A model generated the notes under the pieces. That model ran no database searches. It was given only the letters and a program-made list of their open reading frames with translations, and was not told the origin of the DNA. The position numbers and the translations under genes are program-made. 64,000 bases of DNA from Ichthyophis bannanicus (taxonomy: Eukaryota > Chordata > Amphibia > Gymnophiona > Ichthyophiidae). Each line of letters starts with the position of its first letter. The first letter of the stretch is position 1. This document shows positions 54,415 through 64,000 of the stretch, one piece after another. The DNA is taken from assembly GCA_033557465.1 (NCBI GenBank), contig CM066033.1, positions 907,086,808-907,150,807 on the forward strand. Direction: 5' to 3'.

Positions 54415-54660
54415 CCCCTAGTTTTAAATCTCACTCTGATAAGAGGTCATCACGTAACTTGTCTAACCTTATCCTTATCAACCCTATTCCTAGACCAACT
54501 CAATTTATCTCTCACTCTGACAAGAGCCCTTCACGCAACTTGTCTAACCTTATCCATATCATCTCCTATCCGGGCGCCCCCCCCCCCCCCAGACCTATCT
54601 CTCACTCCATGAAGAAGCCTTCATGCAACTTGTCTAACCTTATCCATATCCCTCTCCTCT
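54415..54660 (+). repeat. Three tandem units at the 5' end of the L2 LINE
   Basis: TCTCACTCTGATAAGAGG ... AACTTGTCTAACCTTATCC recurs at about 54428, 54510 and 54597 with spacing of about 80-90 bp. A C14 run interrupts the third. Repeated 5' units are often promoter modules in LINEs (inference). Confidence 0.8.
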
Positions 54661-57480
54661 CCCCCTCCACTCTCCCCTTCTCATGTGCCTTGTGGAACAC
54701 ACATTCTGTCTCCAACAAACTTGCTTTTACTCACGATCTTTTTATCTCTAATGCCCTTCACCTCCTTGCTCTAACTGAGACCTGGCTTCTCCCTCATGAT
54801 ACCACATCCACTACCGCTCTCTGTCATGGTGGCTATCAGTTTTCCCACACACCTTGACCCTCCGGCCGTGTTGGTGGCATTGGGCTTCTACTTTCCCCCT
54901 CTTGCCAATTCCAACCCCTCATCCTACCCCAATCTCACTCCTCTCTCTCTTTTGAAGTCCACTCCATCCGCCTCTTCACTCCACTTCCTCTCCGGGTCGC
55001 TGTTATTTATCGCCCTCCTAACAATTCTGTTTCTACCTTTCTCACCGACTTTGACTCATGGCTATCGGTCTTTCTTGACCCCTCCTCCCCCACTCTTATT
55101 CTTGGGGACTTGAACATTCATGTCGATATTCCCTCTGATCCTCATGCCTTAAAGCTCCTCTCCCTTACCTCCTCATTCAACCTCCAACTCTGCTCCACTG
55201 CCCCTACTCACCAGCTTGGCCACTGCCTTGACCTGATATTCTTCTCTAACTGCTTACCTTCAAATTTCTGCAACTCAATTCTTCCCTTATCTGACTATCA
55301 CCTTTTACGTCTTAACATTCACCATCCTCCGCCCCAGCCTCGTCCTGTCTCCGCCAACCTATTTAGAAACCTTCATGCTATTGATCCTCTAGCTCTCTCC
55401 TCCGCCATCTCATCATCTCTCTCTTCCAGTTTGTCTTCTACATCCATTAACGACGCAGTAACCTCCTATAATGCTGCACTCTCCTCGGCCCTGGATACTC
55501 TTGCTCCGATCACCCCATGCCCTGTGAGATGTTCGATAGCTCAGCCCTGGCTCACTTCCACTACGTTCCTGTGCCTGTTCTGCTGAGCGTGTCTGGCTCA
55601 AATCCCACTCCCGTGCTGACCTTCTTCACTTCAAATTTATGCTTGTCTCCTTCCAATCTGCCATAGCTCTCACCAAGCAAGATTACTACGTCCATCTGAC
55701 CAATTCCTCCGATTGTTGCTGTCTCTTTAGTACTCTCAACTCTCTCCTCAAGGTCCTTCCACCTCCAATCCCTCCCTGCCTTCCCGCCCAAACCCTGGCT
55801 GACTACTTCCATGACAAAATCCATAAGATCACCCTCCAATTCCCCCCTACCCCTACTACCCCTCCCCAATCCCAACTCCCCCCTACCTCTGCTACCTTCT
55901 CTTCCTTCCCTGTGATCTCTGATGAGGAAACCACCCTCCTTCTCTCTTCCTCCAAACTCACAACCTACTCCTCTGATCCTATCCCCACCCATTTCCTAAG
56001 CCCTATATTCTCCAACGTTGTCCCTTCCATCTCTCACATTCTCAACCTTTCACTCTCCACTGCAACCTTCCCTGCAGAATTTAAGCATGCCGTGGTCACA
56101 ACCCTCCTCAAGAAATCCTCTCTCGATCCCACCTTTCCCTCCAATTATCGACCCATCTCTCTCCTTCCCTTCATCTCTAAACTACTTGAATGCGCGGTCC
56201 ACCACCGCTGCCTTGACTTCCTCTTCTCTCATGCCCTCCTAGACCCTTTACATTCCGGCTTTTGTCCCCTACACTCTACCAAAACCGCTCTCACCAAGTC
56301 TCCAATGACTTGTTTCTAGCAAAATCCAACAGTCTCTTCTCTGTCCTCATCCTTCTTGACCTCTCTGCTGCTTTTGACACTGTTGATCACAACCTTCTCT
56401 TCGACACCTTGTCCTCACTTGGTTTCAGTGGCTCTGTATTATCCTGGTTTTCCTCCTACCTCTCCCATCGATCCTTCAGTGTGTGTTCTGGTGGTTCCTT
56501 CTCCTCTGCCACCCCGTTCCCAGTCGGTGTACCCCAAGGCTCCGTCTTGGGACCTCTCCTTTTCTCCCTCTATACCCAGTCCCTTGGCACGCTTATCTCT
56601 TCCCATTGCTTTCAGTACCACCTCTATGCTGATGACTCCCAAATCTATCTCTCTACGCCTCTAATCTCTTTGGCCATCCAGACCAAGATCTCTGCCTGCC
56701 TTTCTGACATTGCTACCTGGATATCTCACCGCCGCCTTAAACTGAATATGTTCAAGACCGAGCTCCTTATCTTTCCCCCCAAAATCTCCCCCAAAACCCC
56801 CCCTCCTCTTTCTCCCCTCTCTGTCTCTTTTGATAATGCTGTTATCCTCCCTGTTTCCTCGGCCCGCAATCGTGGGGTTATCTTTGACTCCTCTCTCTCC
56901 TTCTCCACTCATATCCAACTAGTAGCCAAGACCTGCTGTTTCTTTCTCTATAGCATTAGCAAAATTCGCCTCTTCCTCTCCGAACACACTACTAAGACGC
57001 TTGTCCACTCTTTAATCACCTCTAGTCTTGACTACTGCAATCTGCTCCTTGCTGGTCTCCCCGCGAACCATCTCTTCCCCCTTCAGCCTATTCAACATTC
57101 TGCTGCTTGACTAATCTTCCGCCAGCCTCGTCATTCCCATATTACCCCTCTCCTCAAGTCACTCCACTGGCTCCCTATCCATTTCCGCATCCAATTCAAG
57201 CTTCTCCTCCTGACCTATAAATGTATTCACTCTGCAGCTCCTCAGTATCTTTCATCCCTTATCTCTCCTAACAACCCCTCTAGGGTACTTCGCTCTTCTG
57301 ACAGACTGCTTCTATCTGCGCCCTTCTCCTCTACTGCTAACTCCAGACTTCGCTCCTTTCACCTTGCTGCACCCTTTGTCTGGAACAAGCTATCTGAGTC
57401 TATATGCCAGGCACCCTCCTTGGCCCTATTCAAGTCCAGGCTAAAAACCCATCTCTTCACCATTGCTTTTAGATCTTGAC
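54459..57480 (+). pseudogene. L2 LINE endonuclease / reverse transcriptase ORF, lightly broken
   Basis: Endonuclease: LALTETWL (about 54762-54790), RVAVIYRPP, LILGDLNIHVD (about 55095-55130, GD-x-N motif), LGHCLDLIF, LSDYHLLRL (SDH region with Tyr). [50 protein letters not shown] (about 56526-56585), YADD at 56624-56635 intact, [16 protein letters not shown], then [21 protein letters not shown] and FKSRLKTHLF. Lesions: TGA 54855-54857, frameshift near 55580, frameshift near 56310, TGA 57108-57110. It would nick target DNA and prime reverse transcription. Confidence 0.88.
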
Positions 57481-57699
57481 CCCTGTCTTTGGTCCTGTCT
57501 AGACTACAAGCCCCATATTTTGTGTTTTCACTTTGTATTATATGTTAACTGTTACTCTGTTACTCTGTGTTTTGTCTCGACTTAACTAGATTGTAAGCTC
57601 TGATGAGCAGGGACTGTCTCTTTTATGTCTGTACAGCGCTGCATACGAATGGTAGCGCTATATAAATGATAAATAGTAGTAGTAGTAGTAGTAGTAAAG

Positions 57700-57905
57700 A
57701 AGTACTTACGGAAATTGAAGCATTTGTAGTGCCAAAAGCTGATGTGCTTGTCTTATTGTTTTATTTTCTTTTTATTTGCTTTTAAGTCTTATTTTAGTTT
57801 TTATCTCCTGTAGTTTATTTATTTATTGTCTTCATGTTTTACTTAGTTCCTCAATGGGTTTGTTTGCATTACCGCTTCCATTTTTTAACTTTGTGCATCT
57901 AGGAT
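57700..57905. other. T-rich spacer, no feature recognised
   Basis: Mostly T/A-rich sequence with no ORF or inverted repeat seen. Confidence 0.35.
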
Positions 57906-57919
57906 CTTACTTCCTTCTT

Positions 57920-58150
57920 TTAGGCGCAGGTTGCTAACTGAGCAGCATGCAATATTGCTGCTGTCCAGTTATTGATCGTCTCAGCCTCTGCTCCTCCCCA
58001 GAATGCCTCTGACACACCCCGATGCTAGGCAGTTAGCATCGGGGTGCGTAAGGGCCATAATCGTGTTAGTGCTGCTGAATATCCCTCTTAGTGGCAGTTA
58101 CACAGTTTATAGGGCTGTAAACCCTGTAACTGCCCTTCGAATATCGGGCC
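57920..58150. mobile_element. MITE remnant of the GGGCCGATATTC family
   Basis: The right end GAATATCGGGCCC is the inverted GGGCCGATATTC terminus. Internal AACTGAGCAGCATGCAATAT and the palindrome CCGATGCTAGGCAGTTAGCA match the families at 25926 and 31948. The left end is unclear. Confidence 0.55.
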
Positions 58151-58179
58151 CGTAGTCTTTATTTCTGAAGCAAACACTT

Positions 58180-58500
58180 TGAGCCCAATATTTTAAAGTC
58201 CTTATCCAGATAACTATGGAGGTTATCGGGATAATGCACTGAGAGATATATTCAGCAGCACTGTCTTCATAAATATCTCTACAGATCATCCCGGCACTAT
58301 TTGGATACATTTTCTGGATAGTGGTGGAAAATTGTCACAATTTGGATAATCACTGCTATGATTTGGATGGTGGCCGCACAATCCAGATATTTAGCTGGGC
58401 CACTATCCAGACACTGCCGTTGAATATTCAGTGGTTATTTAAATGCCATGGCTGACTACCACAGTGTTTAAATATCTCTTATTTTGAATATCTGGCAGTT
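58180..58500. mobile_element. Second TATTCAG-rich MITE remnant
   Basis: GAGCCCAATATTTTAAAGTC at one end and TATTTTGAATATCTGGCAG at the other. Interior TATTCAGCAGCACTGTCTTC and GTTGAATATTCAGTGG. Probably related to the previous element, but the ends are imperfect. Confidence 0.45.
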
Positions 58501-58869
58501 TATTTTTTCCATTTGGAATTTGTTAAAAATTCTTCCCAGTATTATTGGACAATTTTATTTCTCAGGCTATAGTTGTTGGGAAACCTTGGTTTAGATTCCC
58601 GCACTTTTGAGAGTGGCCAGGCCTTGGCACACCACTGTGATAATGTACTAAAGCTTGTGGAGGCCAGTGCTATTATCATATTCACCTTATTGGTTAACAG
58701 CAGTGTTGTGGTAGCCTTGGTAAAATAAAAATTTGGAAAAATCTCAGGGAGAGGTGCGCTTCCCCAATTATAAGAGAAACCATCCTTCTTTCAAATTGCA
58801 TCAAGGGGATAGATGATGTTTAGGTGGTGAGGGAGGTCCTCGTCCAACATGGTATGGCTTGGAGCAAGA

Positions 58870-59335
58870 AATAAGAACATAAGAACATAAGACATGCCAT
58901 ACTGGGTCAGACCGAGGTCCATCAAGCCCAGTATCCTGTTTCCAACAGTGGCCAATCTAGGTCATACGTACCTAGCAATATCCCCAAAAGACACAGGTTC
59001 CTCAATGCTTGTACTGGGTCAAGCATTGATATCCTGGGTCCCTTTTTAATAGTGGTTTATGGACCTTTCCTCCAGGAACTTGTCCAAACCTTTTTTAAAC
59101 CCAGCTGTACTAACAGCCCTTACTACATCCTCTGGTAACAGATTCCAGAGTTTGATTACACGTTGAGTGAAAAAATATTTTCTCTTATTTGTCTTAAATA
59201 GTTTACCCTGTAGCTTCATTACATGTCCCCTAGTCTTTCTATATTCTGAGCTCCTTGTCCTCTGGGCCTTCTGCGAGGTATATGTTGTCAAACCTTTGAT
59301 AGTTATCTAACACTAACTGATACTATTTCTGCTTT
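58870..59335 (-). mobile_element. CR1/L3 LINE 3' part, minus strand
   Basis: 3' UTR at 58875-58990 (complement of GTTGGAAACAGGATACTGGG) followed by coding sequence: minus ORF 59046-59291 reads KLFKTNKRKYFFTQRVIKLW, NLLPEDVVRA and FKKGLDKFLE, the CR1/L3 C-terminus. It shares its insertion neighbourhood with no host gene. Confidence 0.85.
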
Positions 59336-59339
59336 TCTA

Positions 59340-60360
59340 GATTTGCATATTACCACTCAAATGCATAATACACAATATTCAGGCATGCCCCTGTGGCATA
59401 ATAGCATCCTCAAAATAAATAAAGCCCCAGTCAGTTGGCACTTATGGCAAAGGGTGGAAATCCAGACTTCTAAGTGCTGGAGAACCAGAAACCTAAGGCA
59501 TTTGGAGCATTGCAAGCAGAATTTGGACTTCTGGATACAACATTTTAATCAGTGGGTGCAGTTGTCTCACTGTCTTCAACAAGACTTAAATGTTGATCAT
59601 GATACTGAAGAGGATTGGGACGTGCAAGCCATTTGCATTAAGTTTCTGGCAGATAGGGGCATGGTATCATATTTTATAGGATACTGCAAAGTGCCAAGAT
59701 GAGAAGCATCTTAGGTTAACAGACAGTTTGGGAGAAGATCTGGAGAGCAAGTTATCTACTAGCCAGTGTGTGGAATTTTGACAGAGATTGGTGCAATGCT
59801 CACATTCAGCTTCATTCATGCAAACTTTATTTTCTGTTACTCACCAAACGGTATAGCGTCCCTTCAAGGTGGCTAGTAACTGGAGATGGGAATGACAAGT
59901 GTTGGTCATTTGAAACTGACCTGAGCTCTCTGTCACATCTGCTCTTTTACTATACAAACCTCAGGAATTTCTGGGCTACCGTGTGGGCCCGCATATGCAC
60001 CGTCTTTGGGCTTCAGGAACAGCTCACATACAAGGTGGTAATTTGGCCTGTTTTTAGTGTTACTATCCTGACTGGGAAGTGAAATTCTAGGCATTTTACT
60101 ATTGATTACCCTAGCCATCAAACTCAACTTGCAACCCTGGAAGGATAGCACTGTGCTGCACTTTACTTTGTGGTGGAACACAGTGTGCCTCACATAAAGT
60201 ATGAAGTGGTGGCAGAGGGCAAAAAAAAGAAGGGCATGCAATCAATTTTATGTGTAGGCACCTTTGGAAGTGTATTGATAGAACCTGAGTTTCCACATGT
60301 CTTAGCTGAATCGACGGTGCACGACTTGTTATGTTATTATTGAATTTTATTGTATTTGTT
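59340..60360 (+). mobile_element. Tx1/L1-type LINE C-terminal part and 3' end
   Basis: MPLWHNSILKINKAPVSWHL, then further on a DFWIQHF segment and, in another frame, GDGNDKCWSFETDLSSLSHL with FWATVW: the L1-type C-terminal domain (WFN...W, then the Cys/His segment and FW). The 3' end has GCAATAAATAGATGAG near 60370. 5' truncated, with frameshifts near 59700. Confidence 0.65.
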
Positions 60361-60379
60361 ATGTATCAAAGCAATAAAT

Positions 60380-61540
60380 AGATGAGAACTAAAAGAATGT
60401 GATGTTGTGGGTGTAACATTCCAGTAAGGTGATTTGAAGATAGGAGAGGGGTGACATAAAGGTAAAAGACAAAAAGAAAGCAGCCAAAATTGGAACTGAG
60501 ATTAGGTTGACTCAAAATAGCTTCTGTTCTCAGGTTAAAACTTCTTATGGTCTTTCAATTAGGTTTGACAGTTCTCATCCTTCCAGTGTCCTCTAAAGAC
60601 AGACACATTTCTTGGCCTGAGCTTAAAATTTAATGAGTAAACAAGGTAAAACAGTTTATATATATATATATATAAAGCTGATATTATTCTTGCTTTTTTT
60701 TGTGGAGCCTATGAGGTCGTTTGCTCCTTAAATCTTCACAGATTGTCTTTATAGCACTCCACTATTATTACTGATATGTATTTCTGATTGATTTATATAC
60801 TGATTAGTCTTTTGCTGAAAGATTATATGTTACTTTCATGTAACTCCTATGTAAAATTTATTATCTCAAAGGTCAACATGTTCATCTGATGAAAAACAGA
60901 TCTTGAAATTCTGTCCTCTCTCTCTCTGGGAATTGGATCTTTCCTTTCACGACAGAGGACACAATTTGTTCCTCTCAGGTATTTGCCTTTTTGTTATAGG
61001 GACTCTTCTGAATCTCTATGATGTGCTTTATGCTGGGTCTTCATTTGTCTGGTTAGGGATTTCTTGATTCTCTTAGAGTCTTCTTGATACATCTTGTAGA
61101 AGGCAGCACATTCCATTTTTAATGTCCTTTAAAATGGAGAATGGAGACTCTTTAGTGTTTCTAAATGTCTCCTACTTCTTGCAGAAAGTGTACCTCAATC
61201 TTTGTGGTCTCCTGATACCTTATCTAATAGACTGATGAAAAATTCTTAATATTCTGTTAATTTTTGTGAAAGACCTCAGCTTAACTCCTCTATGACTTCA
61301 TTTGTCTACAGTATCTTGGATGTTCCTTGTTATGGTCACCCTAGAGTTTCTCATCACTCTGTTCGTAGGATGGAGTATTTCCTAGAGTCTTTCAATGTCC
61401 CGATACTTCTTACGGAGAATGGAAACCTGGTCTTTGAAAAGAACAGGGTCTAGCCTTGTCTGTGAATGGATCAAGGGCATGAATCCAAACCAGTTAGTGA
61501 ATGAGTTCATACAGGCCTGACGCTGTGCGAAGTGATCTGG
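60380..61540. other. No gene recognised; simple repeats
   Basis: A (TA)n tract at 60657-60675 and a short CT tract at 60918-60927. No LINE motif or TIR was seen in the rest. Confidence 0.4.
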
Positions 61541-62540
61541 ATCAGCCCACCGAGAAGTCTTGGAGCCCTAGAGATGGAGAATAGGGAAAGGGATGTGGAT
61601 TAGGAGATAGAGGGAAAAAATTAGTTTTTGTAGTTCCACACAAATACTCATCTGTAAACAGCATGCCCCCAGCCCCACTACTATACATAACCTTTCTAAC
61701 AAGCGACAGTCCTTCTCCAAATCTTTCATCGCTGAATACAGAGTGAAAGTATTTGTTTAGCTTTATCCTTGTCCTTCTCCACACATTTCTCTTTGCTTTA
61801 CAATCTCACTCTTTGTTCTTCCTCTTTTTACTGACATGTCTGATAAGTGTTTTGTCATCTCGCTTCAGCTCTCTAGCTACTATTTGTGCCTTTGCCTTCT
61901 TGACTACTTTCAACACCTCTTTTAGCTTGAAGTGCTCACATCACATTTGGAGGGTTACATAACAATTGGAGGGTTACATTTAACATGAGGGTATTTGTAT
62001 TTGCTTTCCTAATGTAGAGATTTGTTGTTTTTTTACAGCTCTTTTTAGCTAAGCCTGCAATTACTTCATTTTTCTTACATCCTTCCACCCTGCCAGTTCC
62101 TCCTTTAGGTCCTTTCTTATTTTTGAAATCCAGGACTTGACTTTTATATGACCTCTTATCACTTTTGGCTGCTATATAAGCTATACCACTAGTTGGTCCC
62201 TGGTGCTGAAGTGAGTGTCTACCAAGATACGGCATCTTAGAAATGGCACCCACTGCTTCCTCCATTTGTAAGAATCAGGTCCATTATCGCCCTTTCTGTT
62301 GTGGGTTTCATTACTACTTGTCTGAGTTGTGCACCTTGAAAGGAATTGAGAATCTCTGCTTCTGACCCATCCTGCAGATAGGATACTCTAATCCACATAA
62401 GACAGATTAAAGTCTCCCAAAAACTTTCTTTTTCTTTTTCACCTTTTGGATGTCATCACCCAAGTCACAATCCAGTTCTTCTACTCATTTTGGAGTTCTA
62501 TAGACCACATTCTCTCACTTGGTTTGCAGCTTGTCGTGCT
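61541..62540 (-). mobile_element. CR1/L3 LINE fragment, minus strand (endonuclease to linker)
   Basis: The minus strand reads LGDFNLSYVD (GDFN; about 62420-62445), then QGAQLRQVV and AIMDLIL, then linker sequence with KKGPKGGTGRVEGCKKNEVI, KEVLKVVKKAKAQIVAREL and KLNKYFHSVFSDERFG (61740-61760). Same protein region as at 1-620. Stops and frame changes throughout. Confidence 0.75.
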
Positions 62541-64000
62541 GTGAGGGCTTGCGTGCATCACTGATGCTGAGAGCTAAACTATCGGTAGTTTAACTACTGG
62601 CAGGGTCTCCCAAGATGGACAGGTCTCAGCTGAGGTGCCAGACCAAGACAAACCACCCATCTGGGCAGAAGCAGAATGGGATAGTGTTGACGGTGGAGGA
62701 TCACATTTTTGTGACAATGGCAACAAACCAAACTTAAACTGCGCAGAAGAAAGGCCCGGCAATCTTCTTCTGTATCTTGCCATGAAAACCCAATGGATAG
62801 TTACAACAAAACAAATTGTGCTATGGTGCTGGAAGATGAGACCCCCAGGTCGGAAGGCACTCAACTAGCTACTGGGGAAGAGCTGAAGACTTTTCAGAGT
62901 AAAGCCAGCATTTATGATGTGGTTGGATCAAAGCCCTCGGGAAGTCTGACTGCTGATGTAGCTGCGCATGAAATGAGAGTCAGAAGCTGTAAAGATGTCT
63001 TACGCATTGGAACATGGAACGTACGAAGCATGAACCAAGGGAAGTTGGAGGTGGTCAAGAATGAAATGGAACGTGTACAACTTGATCTGTTGGGTGTCAG
63101 CGAACTGAAATGGACTGGCATCGGGCACTTTGCATCAGATGATCACATGGTCTACTATGCTGGAAATGAAAGACAAAGAAGAAATGGTGTTGCATTTATA
63201 ATAAAGAAGAAACTTGCAAGAACTGTAATGAAATACAATGCAGTCAGCGAACGCGTAATCTCTATTCGTCTATGAGGATTGCCTATCAACACAACTATAA
63301 TTCAAGTATATACCCCAACAACAGCTGCAGAAGAGAATGAAATTGAAGAGTTCTATGAACAAATACAAGCTGAAATTGACAGAACATGCAAACAGGATAT
63401 CCTGATAGTCATGGGTGACTGGAACGCAAAAGTTGGCAACAAAGAAGAAGGCAACGTAGTTGGAAAATATGGACTTGGCAACAGAAATGAAACTGGAGAA
63501 AGACTGATAGAATTCTGTAAGACCAATGATCTATTCATCTCAAACACCTTCTTCCAGCAACACAAGCGGTGATTGTACACATGGACTTCACCCAATGGAT
63601 TGTATAAAAATCAAATTGACTACCTCTGTGGAAGTCAACGATGGAAAAGTTCTATAACATCAACAAAGACAAAACCTGGAGCTGACTGTGGTACAGATCA
63701 TCAACTACTAGTATGCAAACTCAAGCTAAATTTGAAAAAGAGCAAACCACTCATGAATGCAGCAAAATATGACCTTGAGAATATACCACTGGAATTTAAA
63801 GACTGCCTGAAAAATCGATTTGCTGCTTTAAATACAAATGACAGAGCTCCGGAAGAGTTATGGAATGACATCAAGAAGGTTGTGTTGGAAGAAAGCGAGA
63901 AGTCTCTACAAAAGGTGAAAAAGCAAAAGCGGCCAAAATGGATGACGGAAGAAACTCTGAAAATTGCCCAGAAACGCAGAGAAGCTAAAGCCAGAGGAGA
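62541..64000 (+). mobile_element. RTE-type (BovB-like) LINE, truncated by the window end
   Basis: After a non-coding lead with GGTCTCCCAAGATGGACAGG, one frame (62793 onward) encodes an endonuclease close to RTE/BovB elements and continues past the window end. RT must lie beyond 64000. Confidence 0.9.
62793..64000 (+). pseudogene. RTE LINE endonuclease ORF (two in-frame TGA)
   Basis: Endonuclease motifs in order: IGTWNVRSMNQGKLEVV, LLGVSELKWTGIGHF (catalytic Glu), NGVAFIIKKK, TTIIQVYTPTTAAEENEIEE, MGDWNAKVGNKEEGN (GDWN), HKR-stop-LYTWTSPNG, NQIDYLCGSQRWKSSI, PGADCGTDHQLLVCKLKL (DH pair). The same frame is kept throughout. TGA at 63273-63275 and 63570-63572; the second stands where family members have Arg, so CGA to TGA. 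It nicks target DNA for reverse transcription. Partial because the window ends. Confidence 0.88.

Larger units (their letters stand above)
54181..57690 (+). mobile_element. Near full-length L2-type LINE
   Basis: A 5' region with three tandem units (54415-54660), an AP-type endonuclease, RT, C-terminal domain and a 3' UTR ending GTACAGCGCTGCATACG ... GCGCTATATAAATGATAAAT and an (AGT)n tail at 57676-57697. Four other fragments of this family lie in the window, in both orientations. Lesions are few (two TGA stops, two frameshifts). Confidence 0.9.

Noticed and set aside
60657..60675. TA tract as an origin or promoter
   Set aside because: Ordinary dinucleotide microsatellite.

Overview
This 64 kb window is vertebrate-type, intron-era genomic DNA made almost entirely of transposable elements. 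I see no intact host gene, no operon-style organisation and no bacterial features. The mix (an almost complete DIRS tyrosine-recombinase retrotransposon, Penelope-like elements with hammerhead-ribozyme-like ends, L2, CR1/L3, Tx1/L1 and RTE LINEs, hAT, Tc1/mariner and Harbinger-like DNA transposons) fits an amphibian with a large repeat-rich genome, perhaps a caecilian. That placement is inference from element content; no host gene confirms it.

Layout. 1-620: CR1/L3 LINE fragment split by a 214-bp mariner-type MITE. 850-5800: two copies of a GC-skewed minisatellite unit; the second copy sits inside a 2.9-kb hAT-like element (2432-5369) with an 8-bp target duplication. 5801-10660: Penelope-like element with inverted ~475-bp arms, each carrying a hammerhead motif; a minus-strand LINE is inserted in it. 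10661-17190: remains of an ORF1-like retroelement, cut by the Penelope element on one side and by a 5.67-kb DIRS element (11162-16835) on the other. 17195-18890: LINE scraps and a palindromic hAT MITE. 18890-22338: a small MITE holding a 3.0-kb Harbinger-like element. 23112-25864: a 2.75-kb DNA transposon with terminal inverted repeats, TTA target duplication and a nearly intact gene of a family I cannot name (probable DDE transposase). 25930-32490: MITEs, a tRNA-type SINE, CR1/L3 and L2 scraps and two HNRNPH-type retropseudogene pieces. 32499-about 36100 and 37070-41467: two more members of the Harbinger-like family, one with a hAT palindrome inside. 41884-53140: a Russian-doll nest, in which an L2 LINE is split by a CR1/L3 LINE that is itself split by a Tx1/L1-type LINE, by a minus LINE plus Penelope scrap, and by a 128-bp palindromic MITE; a Tc1 element and a near-identical 550-bp direct repeat pair follow. 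54180-57690: near full-length L2 LINE. 57900-62560: MITEs and LINE scraps. 62540-64000: RTE (BovB-like) LINE running off the end.

The three observations most worth following are: hammerhead ribozyme folds in both inverted arms of the Penelope-like element, with three compensatory base-pair changes between arms, plus a third hammerhead at 53249-53292; large non-autonomous Harbinger-like elements that carry several tRNA-like (A box/B box) segments, including three in tandem; and the unnamed TTA-target transposon at 23112-25864. Many disabled ORFs are broken by TGA where the family context suggests arginine CGA, as expected from CpG methylation decay.
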